Shown: in pieces, positions 1-7,625 of the stretch
How positions within the stretch are numbered: the first letter of the stretch is position 1
Layout of the letters: every line of letters begins with the position of its first letter
Assembly: GCA_025057315.1 (NCBI GenBank)
Contig: JANWXW010000116.1
Location: 1 to 33,088, forward strand
Origin: Myxococcota bacterium
GTDB taxonomy: Bacteria > Myxococcota_A > Polyangia > Palsa-1104 > JAEUJZ01
Reading direction: 5' to 3'
Length of the DNA stretch: 33,088 nt
Notes under the pieces: generated by a model
Told to the model about the DNA's origin: nothing
The model's input: the letters and a program-made list of their open reading frames with translations, nothing else
Database searches by the model: none
Made by a program: the position numbers and the translations under genes

Positions 1-1
1 G

Positions 2-475
2 CGCTTTCTTTTTCTGGGCTTTCCGCCTCGGCCACAGGGCCAGCGGCAGGCGCTGTTCAGCTCGCTGCGGAGCGAGCCGGGTACGTTGATCCTGCTGGAA
101 GCCCCAGAGCGCACGGTGCGCACCTTGGCAGAGCTAGCCCAGACGCTGGGCCCGGAGCGACCTGCCTGTGTGGCCCGGGAGCTGACCAAGCTCCACGAGG
201 AGTACCTGCGTGCCCCCCTGGCCGAGCTGGTTCGTCGGCTGGAGCAGGATCCGCCCCGAGGCGAGGTTACGCTCGTGGTGGCCGGAGCCCCGCCCCGAAC
301 GCAGCCGTGGGACGTGGGGGTAGATGTGGAGGCCGAGGTGCGAAGGCGCCTTGCCAGCGGAGAGCGGCCGCGGGAGATCGCCGCAGCGCTGGCGCCCCTT
401 GCCGGCTGCCCGCGACGACAAGTCTACCAGCTTGCCCTGGCTTTGGGTGGACGATCCGGTCCGACTAAGAGGTGA
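2..475 (+). CDS. rsmI: 16S rRNA (cytidine1402-2'-O)-methyltransferase RsmI, C-terminal part
   Basis: Only the last 157 residues are present; the reading frame is open to the left edge, and RsmI is usually about 280 residues. RsmI is a SAM-dependent tetrapyrrole-methylase-fold enzyme that 2'-O-methylates C1402 of 16S rRNA in the decoding centre. The visible part has the family's sequence run: a remnant of the FLPRK-like region at the very start, then TLILLEAPERTVRTLAEL, CVARELTKLHEEYLR, and GEVTLVVAG. The C-terminal helical tail (VYQLALALGG) is also as in RsmI. The next gene begins about 30 bases after the TGA. The N-terminal SAM-binding half lies outside the window, so intactness cannot be judged. 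Family assignment is confident. Confidence 0.88.
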   Translation, partial: RFLFLGFPPRPQGQRQALFSSLRSEPGTLILLEAPERTVRTLAELAQTLGPERPACVARELTKLHEEYLRAPLAELVRRLEQDPPRGEVTLVVAGAPPRTQPWDVGVDVEAEVRRRLASGERPREIAAALAPLAGCPRRQVYQLALALGGRSGPTKR

Positions 476-506
476 ATTCGGCGCTAGACCGTGCCATGAT
501 AGCCGC

Positions 507-1781
507 GTGGGCACTCACGAGCAGAAGAGTCCCTATGTGATCCTAGGCTGCGGCTATGTGGGCACTCGCCTAGCCCAGAGCCTGTTGCGCGATGGGCACT
601 TTGTGCGCGCCTGCGCCCGACGGGTGGCCCTGCTCGAGCCGCTGCAGCGATTGGGAGCCGATATACACTATTTGGATGCCAGCCGACCGCGGCAGTTCAT
701 CTCCGCCCTTCGCGCCCTGCCCCAGCCAGCGCCCGTGGTGGTCTACTCCATTCCCGGGGTGCCTGAGCTGCCAGCTGGCGAGGCGGTGCGCCGTGCTGCC
801 AACGCCGCCCTGCAGGCGAACGCCCGGGCATTCATCTACCTGGGGACGACCGGGGTGTACGGCTTCGACCAGACGGACAATGAACGATGGGTGGATGAGG
901 ACACGCCGGTGGACCTCCACGATCCAGAGATGACCTCGCGGCTGACCGATGAGGCCGTCCTGGCCACAGTCAAGATGGCGGGGCTGCGCACCATTGTGCT
1001 GCGTCTGTCAGCAATCTATGGACCGCCGCTGTGGCCTGGACAGAGCGGCCGCGGCGTCCGGCAGCGGCTGCGCCGGGGCGACTACCGTTTGTGGGACGGA
1101 GGCCACTATTACTTTTCGCGCATCCATGTGGATGATCTGGTCGCCATCATCCGCGCTGCTGCCCTGCGCGCACCAGCTGGTGCTGTCTATGTCGTCGGCG
1201 ACGACCACCCCTGCCCCCAGGCAGAATACGCCCGCTGGCTCGCCAGCCACCTGGGCCTCCCGGAGCCGCCCACAGCCTCCTCCCTGTCCCCCGAGGCGCC
1301 CCGACAGTACATCCGGGGGCGGCGCATCCGCAACGAGCGGATGAAGCGAGAATTGGGAATTAAACTTCTCTATCCAAGCTACCGCGAGGGGGAACTCCAG
1401 ATCGACGCAGCAGAGGCAGGCTTGGCGGCCCCCCCATCGGCACCGGGCGAAGCCCCCGCTGCCGCAGCCGAGCAGACGCCAGGGCGCGATGGCCCCCCCC
1501 CGCCCACGACGCTGCCAGCCGGTCCCCGGCCTCTTGCTCCTGGCGACCTGGGAGAGCAGCTGGGCCTGCCCGAAATCGGTGCTGTGGCGCGCGAGCTGGC
1601 CCCTGGTGAGCGGACCGAGACCAGCTGGGTCCACCTGGTGCTCTCGGGCCATGTGGAGGCGCAGTGGCAAGGCCAGCTGACCCCGGTGCCATCGCTGTCG
1701 CTGGTGCCGCCGGGGGTGGAGTTGTATAATCCCGGTCCTGACCGGGCGCTGCTCCTGGTCTTCCATGCGGCTGTGCGCTAA
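507..1781 (+). CDS. YeeZ-like NAD(P)-dependent epimerase/SDR with C-terminal cupin-like domain
   Basis: A 424-residue protein if started at GTG 507. Residues about 10-290 form an atypical extended SDR/epimerase: Rossmann motif GCGYVGTRL near residue 14, then YLGTTGVYG, a WVDEDTP segment, and LRLSAIYGP, resembling YeeZ-type proteins. The classic YxxxK catalytic pair is not evident, as in that subgroup. After a Pro/Ala-rich linker (about residues 300-345), residues about 350-424 look like a small cupin-type beta-barrel (LVLSGHVEAQW followed by SLVPPGVELYNPGP). The fusion is unusual. Start choice: longer in-frame versions would overlap rsmI, and conserved sequence begins right after GTG 507. There is no Shine-Dalgarno sequence, but CATGAT (495-500) ends 6 bases before the GTG. 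Substrate unknown. Confidence 0.75.
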   Translation: MGTHEQKSPYVILGCGYVGTRLAQSLLRDGHFVRACARRVALLEPLQRLGADIHYLDASRPRQFISALRALPQPAPVVVYSIPGVPELPAGEAVRRAANAALQANARAFIYLGTTGVYGFDQTDNERWVDEDTPVDLHDPEMTSRLTDEAVLATVKMAGLRTIVLRLSAIYGPPLWPGQSGRGVRQRLRRGDYRLWDGGHYYFSRIHVDDLVAIIRAAALRAPAGAVYVVGDDHPCPQAEYARWLASHLGLPEPPTASSLSPEAPRQYIRGRRIRNERMKRELGIKLLYPSYREGELQIDAAEAGLAAPPSAPGEAPAAAAEQTPGRDGPPPPTTLPAGPRPLAPGDLGEQLGLPEIGAVARELAPGERTETSWVHLVLSGHVEAQWQGQLTPVPSLSLVPPGVELYNPGPDRALLLVFHAAVR

Positions 1782-1820
1782 CGGCCATAGGCTCTGTTAG
1801 GTTTGCACAGCTAGTTCCGC

Positions 1821-1826
1821 TATACT
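1821..1826 (+). promoter_or_regulatory. Candidate -10 box of a leaderless transcript (kinase 1)
   Basis: TATACT matches five of six bases of the -10 consensus and ends 6 bases before the GTG at 1833, which puts the expected transcription start at or next to the start codon. No Shine-Dalgarno sequence precedes the GTG, and no good -35 is visible (TTAGGT at 1797-1802 is the best, spacing 18). Confidence 0.4.
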
Positions 1827-1832
1827 TGATGT

Positions 1833-3740
1833 GTGAGCATGGATGGCGGTACCTGCGCCGGACGATACCGTCTGGAGCGCGTACTCGGACGGGGCCCCTC
1901 GGGCGTGGTCTATGCAGCGACCGATATGAGCTCCGGGCGCCCCTGCGCGCTGAAGCGCCTGCACGGCCACTTCCACGACCAGGCCACCCTGCTGGCGCTG
2001 CAGCGCGATGCGACCAGGGCCGGCGAGCCGAGGCACCCTTCGATCGTCGCGCCGTCGGACTCCGGCTTTGATGAGGACGGATCTTTTTACCTCGTCATGC
2101 CTTTGGTGCCTGGCGAGTCCTTGCGTGCCCGGCTGTCGCGCGGCGCGCTCTCCGTCGAGGAAACGCGGGCCGTGCTGGGCGCAGTTTGCAGCGGGCTGGC
2201 TGCCGCCCATCAGATTGGCCTCCACCATGGCGACCTGAGCCCGAGCAATATTCTGTGTCCCCCGCAGGGTCCGGCGCAGATCACCGACTTTGGCATGAGC
2301 AGGCTGGCCGCCGCACCGCAGACGCCTTGGATTGGGCCGAGGGGTTACCTTCCACCCGAGGTGTACCGAGGTGAGGTCGCCGAGGCCACCGCCCAGGGAG
2401 ACGTCTTCGCCCTGGGCGCAATCCTATACGAGTGCCTCACCGGACAACGGCTATTCGATGGGCCTACCGAGGCGGCAGTGATGTTTCGCATCTGTCTTGG
2501 GCCCCTGCCTTCGCTGCCGGCCCATGTCCAGGGAGACCGCGAGCGCCTGGATGCGATCATCGCGATGGCCTGCAATCAAGAGCCCCGGGCCCGGTTCGAT
2601 CACGCCGGCGCGCTGCTGCATGCGTTGGAAGGGGTGTGGGGTCTGCCCTCTGCCCAGCTCCCGCCAGCGGGCAAGGCGAAGGAGGCGCCGGCACGTCCGG
2701 TGCGGTTGGAGCCAATCCTGACGCTGCCCGCCCAGGTGCCATCAGGCGAACAGGTCAACCAGCAGCCCCAACAGACGGAAGCGCCGGCCGTCGATGCGCT
2801 ACTCCCGTTGGCCCCGACGGAGTCGGCCCAGGCCGGCGGCGCGTCGCCCCCACCTGTCGACAGGCCTCCCGTCCCTGGTCCCCTGCCCCTGGATCTGGAA
2901 AGCTGGATGCGGGACCAGCCCCCACCTGACCCGCCGCCCCCACGACCACGATATGCTACCATCGCCGGGTGGGCTGCCGGCGGAGGGGCCGCCGCGCTGG
3001 TGGTGCTGTTGCTGCTGTGGGCCAGACCTGTCCCTGCGCCGGCGCCGTCCCCCCCTCCAGCTGCGGCACGGCCGGCTGCCTCGCCCTCCGCCCCTGAGGC
3101 GCCGTCGCAAGAGCCCTCGGCTGCCACTCTTCTGCTGGCGGCTGAAGAGAAGCTGGTGGCTCGAGACTATGCCGGTGCCCTCAGTGCGGCCGAGGAGATT
3201 CTGCGCCGCTTTCCACACGATCCGGCGGCGCGGGATCTACATGCTCGCGCCCGCGAGGCGCTGCGCCTCCAGGCGGTTCTAGAGGATTTTAGGCGCGCTG
3301 CGGAGCGAGGTGACATCGATGCAGCCATGGCCCTGTACCGTGAGTTGCCGGCCGCCTCGCCTTTCCAGCAAGATGCCCGGGAGACTTATCTCCGTGCGCG
3401 CGCCCAGTACGAGGAGCAGCATCTGGAGATTGCTGCGGCCGCCCAGCAAAGGGGGGCCTGTGAGGAGGTGCAGCGTCAGCTGGACCAGCTCCTGCTGGTG
3501 GCAGAGGACGCCAGCGCTCCGGCGGTGAGCCGCGTGCAGCGCATGCTGGCGCGGTGTCGGGCGCCCCGGAGCAGCCAGGTGGCCGAGGCCAGACCCCAGG
3601 GCCATGCCCCACGGAGGGGCCCGGAGGACCTGCTGGTGCCAGATTTCCGCCACCACGCCCCGCAGGCGCGGTCCATCCACGGCGACCTCCTCGGTACGCT
3701 CAAGGACCCATTCCGCAGCGAAAAACCTGCGAGGAGATAG
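1833..3740 (+). CDS. Membrane-anchored Ser/Thr protein kinase with extracytoplasmic helical repeat tail
   Basis: A 635-residue Hanks-type kinase. Visible motifs: Gly-rich loop G19-x-G21-x-x-G24, catalytic Lys41 (ALK), catalytic loop HGDLSPSN with Asp134, DFG at Asp152, and the P+1 segment GYLPPEV. Two positions are off-consensus: HRD is HGD, and the helix-C Glu position appears to be Asp (QRDATRAG). After the kinase domain (about 10-270) comes a Pro-rich linker, one transmembrane helix (about 376-397), a second Pro/Ala stretch, and a helical, TPR-like region (about 430-600). The tail probably lies outside the inner membrane, so the protein may sense something there. Alternative start: ATG 1839. 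The next kinase starts 6 bases downstream with its Shine-Dalgarno sequence inside this gene's end, so the two are likely co-transcribed. Substrate unknown. Confidence 0.85.
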   Translation: MSMDGGTCAGRYRLERVLGRGPSGVVYAATDMSSGRPCALKRLHGHFHDQATLLALQRDATRAGEPRHPSIVAPSDSGFDEDGSFYLVMPLVPGESLRARLSRGALSVEETRAVLGAVCSGLAAAHQIGLHHGDLSPSNILCPPQGPAQITDFGMSRLAAAPQTPWIGPRGYLPPEVYRGEVAEATAQGDVFALGAILYECLTGQRLFDGPTEAAVMFRICLGPLPSLPAHVQGDRERLDAIIAMACNQEPRARFDHAGALLHALEGVWGLPSAQLPPAGKAKEAPARPVRLEPILTLPAQVPSGEQVNQQPQQTEAPAVDALLPLAPTESAQAGGASPPPVDRPPVPGPLPLDLESWMRDQPPPDPPPPRPRYATIAGWAAGGGAAALVVLLLLWARPVPAPAPSPPPAAARPAASPSAPEAPSQEPSAATLLLAAEEKLVARDYAGALSAAEEILRRFPHDPAARDLHARAREALRLQAVLEDFRRAAERGDIDAAMALYRELPAASPFQQDARETYLRARAQYEEQHLEIAAAAQQRGACEEVQRQLDQLLLVAEDASAPAVSRVQRMLARCRAPRSSQVAEARPQGHAPRRGPEDLLVPDFRHHAPQARSIHGDLLGTLKDPFRSEKPARR

Positions 3741-3746
3741 CCTGCC

Positions 3747-5180
3747 TTGAGCCACCCGGGAGCGTATCAGCCAGGTGCCTGGCGCGAACGCCCGATCCCC
3801 CAGGTAGGCGAGGTGCTCTGCGGCGTGTACCGTCTGGACCGCGTTCTGGGCTGGGGCGCTGTGGGCATCGTCTATGCCGCCTGGCACCTGATGCTGGGAC
3901 GCCCCTGTGCGATCAAGGTCCTGCATCCGGGCTTCGTTGGCCACAGCGATGTACGCGAGCGGTTTCGCCGGGAGGCATTGAGTGCATTCAAGCTCCATCA
4001 CCCGAGCATCATCCGCATCATCGACTTTCGTGAGGACGAAAGCGGCTTGCCGATGATCGTCATGGAATTGCTCCATGGCGAGAGCCTGCGTCAGCGCCTA
4101 GCCCGTGGCCCCCTCCCTCTGGCGCTGATTGGGCGCCTCTACCAGCAGCTGTGTGATGCGATAAGCGTTGCCCATGCCGGCGGGATTGTGCACCGAGACC
4201 TGAAGCCAGAGAACATCTTTCTGGCCCGCCTCTGCCAAGCCGACGGTGCTGAGGTGGAGGTGGTCAAGATCCTCGACTTTGGCATCAGCAAGGTCATGGA
4301 CCACACCGAGATCACCGCAACGCATGTGCTGCTCGGGTCGCCCTCCTACATGTCCCCTGAGCAGGCGCGCGGCGATGCCCGGGTGGTGGACGCGCGCGCC
4401 GATATCTTCTCGCTGGGCGTGATCCTCTACGAGTGCCTCACCGGCCGCAAGGCGTTCGTCGCTGCCGACCCGGCGCAGAAGCGTCAGTTTATCTTGCAGG
4501 GGGCAATCCCCAGCCTGCGTGCGGTGGCACCGGAACTCCCGGAAGCACTCGACGCCGTGCTGCAGCGGGCCTGCGCGGCGGATCCCGCAGACCGGTTCCA
4601 GTCCGCCATGGAGATGCTCGCCGCGCTGCGCCAGGCCCTGCAGGTGGCAGTAGGTCCTCAGGACGCCACGCAGCAGGTCGTGGCACCGCCGCCCCTGCAG
4701 CGTCCAAGCCTCACCGTTCCTGATGGAGCGGATGAGTTGCTAGCTGCATCTGGCTCCGGCACCCGGGCCCATGCACCGCAGGGGTTCTCCACAGCCCCCC
4801 CGATGACGCCGGGAATATCTCCCCTGCTGACAGGCAGTCCGCTTTCCGGCGCCGACACCCTCATCTGGCCTCCTGCGGTGCAGGCGCCCCCGTCGGGCCA
4901 ATTCTCCGTCCCGCCCACCATCGACACGTTTTTCCATCGCCTGCGGCGGTTGGCCGGGGTGGAAGCCATGCTGCGGCGGGTCCGTCAGAAGGTACGGGGC
5001 TCCCGTGGCGTGCTTGTCATCTCGCTGGTTTGTGTGCTCGTCCTGCTGCTCGTCGTCGTGCTCAGCCTGCAGGATCGGGCTGCGCCCGCCCCTTGGCCGT
5101 CGAGCCGGTCCCACGTCCTCGACGGCGAACTCGGACGCCGATCAGGGCAGACGGCAACCCGAGCTCCCCTGAACCTCTGA
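3747..5180 (+). CDS. Membrane-anchored Ser/Thr protein kinase (PknB-like)
   Basis: A 477-residue kinase with all canonical elements: Gly loop G35-x-G37-x-x-G40, Lys57 (AIK), helix-C Glu76, catalytic loop HRDLKPEN with Asp151, DFG at Asp177, and GSPSYMSPEQARGD as activation/P+1 segment. This is the classical myxobacterial style and it should be catalytically active. A Pro-rich linker (about 300-415) leads to one strongly hydrophobic helix (about 422-443) and a short basic C-terminal tail, so the protein is inner-membrane anchored with little outside. TTG at 3747 is chosen because GAGGAGA (3731-3737) lies 9 bases upstream. It follows kinase 1 directly and converges on kinase 3, with 5 or 6 bases between stop codons. 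Targets cannot be told from sequence. Confidence 0.9.
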   Translation: MSHPGAYQPGAWRERPIPQVGEVLCGVYRLDRVLGWGAVGIVYAAWHLMLGRPCAIKVLHPGFVGHSDVRERFRREALSAFKLHHPSIIRIIDFREDESGLPMIVMELLHGESLRQRLARGPLPLALIGRLYQQLCDAISVAHAGGIVHRDLKPENIFLARLCQADGAEVEVVKILDFGISKVMDHTEITATHVLLGSPSYMSPEQARGDARVVDARADIFSLGVILYECLTGRKAFVAADPAQKRQFILQGAIPSLRAVAPELPEALDAVLQRACAADPADRFQSAMEMLAALRQALQVAVGPQDATQQVVAPPPLQRPSLTVPDGADELLAASGSGTRAHAPQGFSTAPPMTPGISPLLTGSPLSGADTLIWPPAVQAPPSGQFSVPPTIDTFFHRLRRLAGVEAMLRRVRQKVRGSRGVLVISLVCVLVLLLVVVLSLQDRAAPAPWPSSRSHVLDGELGRRSGQTATRAPLNL

Positions 5181-5186
5181 CATCAG

Positions 5187-6770
5187 TTAGTCGACGTCAT
5201 CGATGCGGGGGAGCGAGGGAAGCTTGCGCGCCGGCTCCTGTTCCCGCGCGGGCTCCCTCTCTCTGGGCCGCTTCGGCACAGGCCGAACCTCGCGCGGTGG
5301 CCGCTCGCGCTTGTCGGCGGACCGCTCGGCCGGGGCCAGATCGGGCGGGGGAGCCAGGGCCGGAGGCGGAGCCAGGTCGGGGGGACGCGCGGCATCGGGT
5401 GCAGACGGCACAGGCGCTAGGTCTGCGGCGGCCTGGACCGGCTCCTTGCGTCCTAGCATGTAATCCCGCAGCAGAAACAGCCCGGCGGCGGTGCCCATCA
5501 CCAGCAGCACGAGAACGACCATCATCCCCCCACCCCCCCCTCTGCGCTTCCGCTCCTCCTGCTCGATCTCGTCCAGGCGGAGGCCAAGGTCGGAGATGCG
5601 GCCCTGGGGCCCTTGATGAATGCCGGTCACCTCTCGCGTCGGCGGCGGCGCCGAGAGGCGAGCCGCGTTGGCCGCTGGGTCTGCGTCCCTGTCAGCAGGG
5701 GCAGCTGCCCGCACGGGCTCCAGGGGCCGCGCCACCCGTCCGGCTGTAGCATGGTCGATTTCGGTTTGTTCGGTTCCACTCACCGCACGCTGGCCTGCCA
5801 GAGACCGTCGCCCCTCCGGGTAGAGCCGCCGCAGCAGTGCCTCCACATCGTACTCGGTACACGAGACATGCTCGCTGGCCAGGAGGCTCTCCAGCGCCAA
5901 CTGAAAGTCCCGCGCCGTCTGCCACCGGTCCTGGGGTCGCTTGGCCAGCGCCCGCAGCACGATCTGCTGCAGCCGCATCGGATAGGAGGGCATCCGCCGT
6001 TCAGGCGGCTCCGGCTGTTCATTTAGGATCTGTACCGTCAGCTGCGGCGTCGTCTCCCCGCGGAATGGCCGGCTGCCGCAGGTCATCTCATACAAGATCA
6101 CCCCCAGGGAGAACACATCCGACCGGCCGTCGAGCGGAAGCCCCTGAAGTTGCTCTGGGCTCATGTAGGGCACCTTGCCCTTGATCGTGCCGACCTCGGT
6201 GGTCGACTTGCGGGCCAGGTTGGCCTTGGCGATGCCAAAGTCTAGGATTTTGGCCACCCCGCCCCAGCTCACCATGATGTTCGAGGGTGACACGTCGCGA
6301 TGAACCAGACCCAGGGGCCGACCGGCCGGGTCGCGGCTGTTGTGTGCGTGGTCCAGCCCGGCTGCCACATCTGAGACGATGCGCACCGCCACCGGCCACG
6401 GCAGCGCCTGCTCGCCGCGTCGCTGCACCTCCTCCAGCACCTGCTCCAGGTTGACCCCATCCACAAACTCCATGGCCAGGAAGTAGTCGCCGTCCTGCTG
6501 CCCCAGATCAAAGATCTGCACGATGTTCGGATGCGACAGCCGGGCGGACAGCCGCGCCTCGTCGAGAAACATGTGCACGAAGGCCTCATCCTGAGCCAGG
6601 TGGGGCAGGATGCGCTTGATGACGCACTCCTTCTCGAACCCGGCAGGCCCCCGGTGCTGAGCCAGGAACACATCGGCCATGCCGCCGACTGCCAGGTGCG
6701 AGATGAGCGTGTACTTGCCAAATGGGCGCGGGAAGCCAGCCGTGCCGCTGCTCGGGTGTAAGAGGGTCAA
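5187..6770 (-). CDS. Membrane-anchored Ser/Thr protein kinase with GGMAD glycine loop
   Basis: A 527-residue kinase read from TTG 6770, preceded by GAGGA with 6 bases spacing. The open frame continues upstream for about 830 bases, but that part is antisense to the glycosyltransferase gene and is not coding. Motifs: LAVGGMADVF loop (the GGMAE/D variant common in deltaproteobacterial kinases), Lys52, Glu71, catalytic loop HRDVSPSN with Asp159, DFG at Asp177, and PYMSPEQLQG. The activation loop has several Ser/Thr residues (KSTTEVGTIKG). Beyond the kinase domain is a low-complexity linker, a poly-Gly run, one transmembrane helix (about 412-434) and a Pro/Ala/Arg-rich tail of about 93 residues with repeated PPDLAP units. 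The tail may bind the cell wall or simply extend from the membrane. It is divergent from the glycosyltransferase gene. Confidence 0.88.
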   Translation of the reverse strand: MTLLHPSSGTAGFPRPFGKYTLISHLAVGGMADVFLAQHRGPAGFEKECVIKRILPHLAQDEAFVHMFLDEARLSARLSHPNIVQIFDLGQQDGDYFLAMEFVDGVNLEQVLEEVQRRGEQALPWPVAVRIVSDVAAGLDHAHNSRDPAGRPLGLVHRDVSPSNIMVSWGGVAKILDFGIAKANLARKSTTEVGTIKGKVPYMSPEQLQGLPLDGRSDVFSLGVILYEMTCGSRPFRGETTPQLTVQILNEQPEPPERRMPSYPMRLQQIVLRALAKRPQDRWQTARDFQLALESLLASEHVSCTEYDVEALLRRLYPEGRRSLAGQRAVSGTEQTEIDHATAGRVARPLEPVRAAAPADRDADPAANAARLSAPPPTREVTGIHQGPQGRISDLGLRLDEIEQEERKRRGGGGGMMVVLVLLVMGTAAGLFLLRDYMLGRKEPVQAAADLAPVPSAPDAARPPDLAPPPALAPPPDLAPAERSADKRERPPREVRPVPKRPREREPAREQEPARKLPSLPRIDDVD

Positions 6771-6815
6771 CGCTGGTCCTCGATCGATCGGGAGCTTATA
6801 GTCTATCTTTGGCCG
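6771..6815. promoter_or_regulatory. Divergent promoter region between kinase 3 and glycosyltransferase
   Basis: This 45-base gap has an AT-rich core. On the + strand TATAGT (6797-6802) lies 13 bases before ATG 6816, giving a leader of only about 7 bases. On the - strand TATAAG (6800-6795) lies 24 bases before TTG 6770, leaving room for the GAGGA Shine-Dalgarno sequence. The two -10 boxes overlap, so the promoters may exclude each other. No clear -35 was found on either strand. Confidence 0.4.
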
Positions 6816-7625
6816 ATGATCACAAGCAAGTTGGTCCAACCCCCTTGTCCCGAAGCGGGCCCGCCCCCTGCGTCCGTGTCGGTTTCGGTCGTCATTCCCT
6901 GCTACAATGAGCGAGCTGCCGTGCCCCAGCTGGCGGCAGGCATCCGCCCGGTCCTGGACGAACTGGAGCGCCGCCATGGAAGCTGCGAGTTGGTCCTGGT
7001 GGATGATGGCTCCTCGGATGGCACGGTCGATGCGCTCCTGCAGGCACTGGGCAGCGACCCGCGGGTTCGTCTCCTGCGCCACGAGCACAACCGAGGGCTT
7101 GGAGCGGCCCTGCGGACGGGGTTTGCCGCAGCGCGCGGGGAAATCATTGTCACCACCGATGCCGATGGCACCTATGACTTCGTCGAGATCCCGGCCTTGT
7201 TGGAACGGATGGGGCCAGAGGTAGACATCGTCACCGCCTCGCCCTACCACCCAGAGGGAGGGGTCGAGGGGGTGCCCGCCTACCGGCTGGCGCTGTCGCG
7301 CGGCGCCTCCCTCATCTATCGCCTGCTGCTGGACCGCCGTGTGCACACCTACACCTCGATGTTCCGCGCCTACCGGCGAGGCGTCTTGGAGCGCGTGCGT
7401 TTCTGCTCGCCCGGGTACCTGGCCATGGCCGAGATTCTGGCGGAGGCCCTGCTGGCAGGCTCGACCGTGGCTGAGTTCCCCGCGGTGCTGCGCGTGCGAC
7501 GCTATGGCCAGTCCAAGGCCCGGGTTCTGCGCATCATGGTTGACCACCTGCGCTTTCAGATGGGCCTGTTGGGCCGGTCCGCAGCGCGGCGCGTGGGCTT
7601 GCACCGGTGCGGAGGAAGCAGGTGA
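6816..7625 (+). CDS. GT2-family (DPM1/polyisoprenyl-phosphate type) glycosyltransferase
   Basis: A 269-residue soluble GT-A glycosyltransferase. Visible motifs: VSVVIPCYNE (about 23-32), LVLVDDGSSDGT (60-70), and the metal/nucleotide-sugar DAD at 115-117 in VTTDADGTYDF. The arrangement is closest to dolichyl-phosphate mannose synthase-like enzymes, which move a sugar from NDP to a lipid phosphate carrier on the inner face of the cytoplasmic membrane. There is no C-terminal transmembrane pair, unlike GtrB-type members. The gene ends in a GTGA overlap with wecB, so the two are translationally coupled and probably act in the same surface-glycan pathway. Sugar donor and acceptor cannot be told. 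The start is ATG 6816, with conserved sequence beginning about 20 residues in. Confidence 0.85.
   Translation: MITSKLVQPPCPEAGPPPASVSVSVVIPCYNERAAVPQLAAGIRPVLDELERRHGSCELVLVDDGSSDGTVDALLQALGSDPRVRLLRHEHNRGLGAALRTGFAAARGEIIVTTDADGTYDFVEIPALLERMGPEVDIVTASPYHPEGGVEGVPAYRLALSRGASLIYRLLLDRRVHTYTSMFRAYRRGVLERVRFCSPGYLAMAEILAEALLAGSTVAEFPAVLRVRRYGQSKARVLRIMVDHLRFQMGLLGRSAARRVGLHRCGGSR

Noticed and set aside
5525..5545. C/G homopolymer runs in kinase 3 as a phase-variable tract
   Set aside because: They encode an in-frame poly-Gly linker before the transmembrane helix; nothing shows slippage, although a sequencing error here would be easy.
6771..7604. Upstream extension of kinase 3
   Set aside because: This part is antisense to the glycosyltransferase gene; TTG 6770 has a proper Shine-Dalgarno sequence and lies just ahead of the conserved kinase fold.
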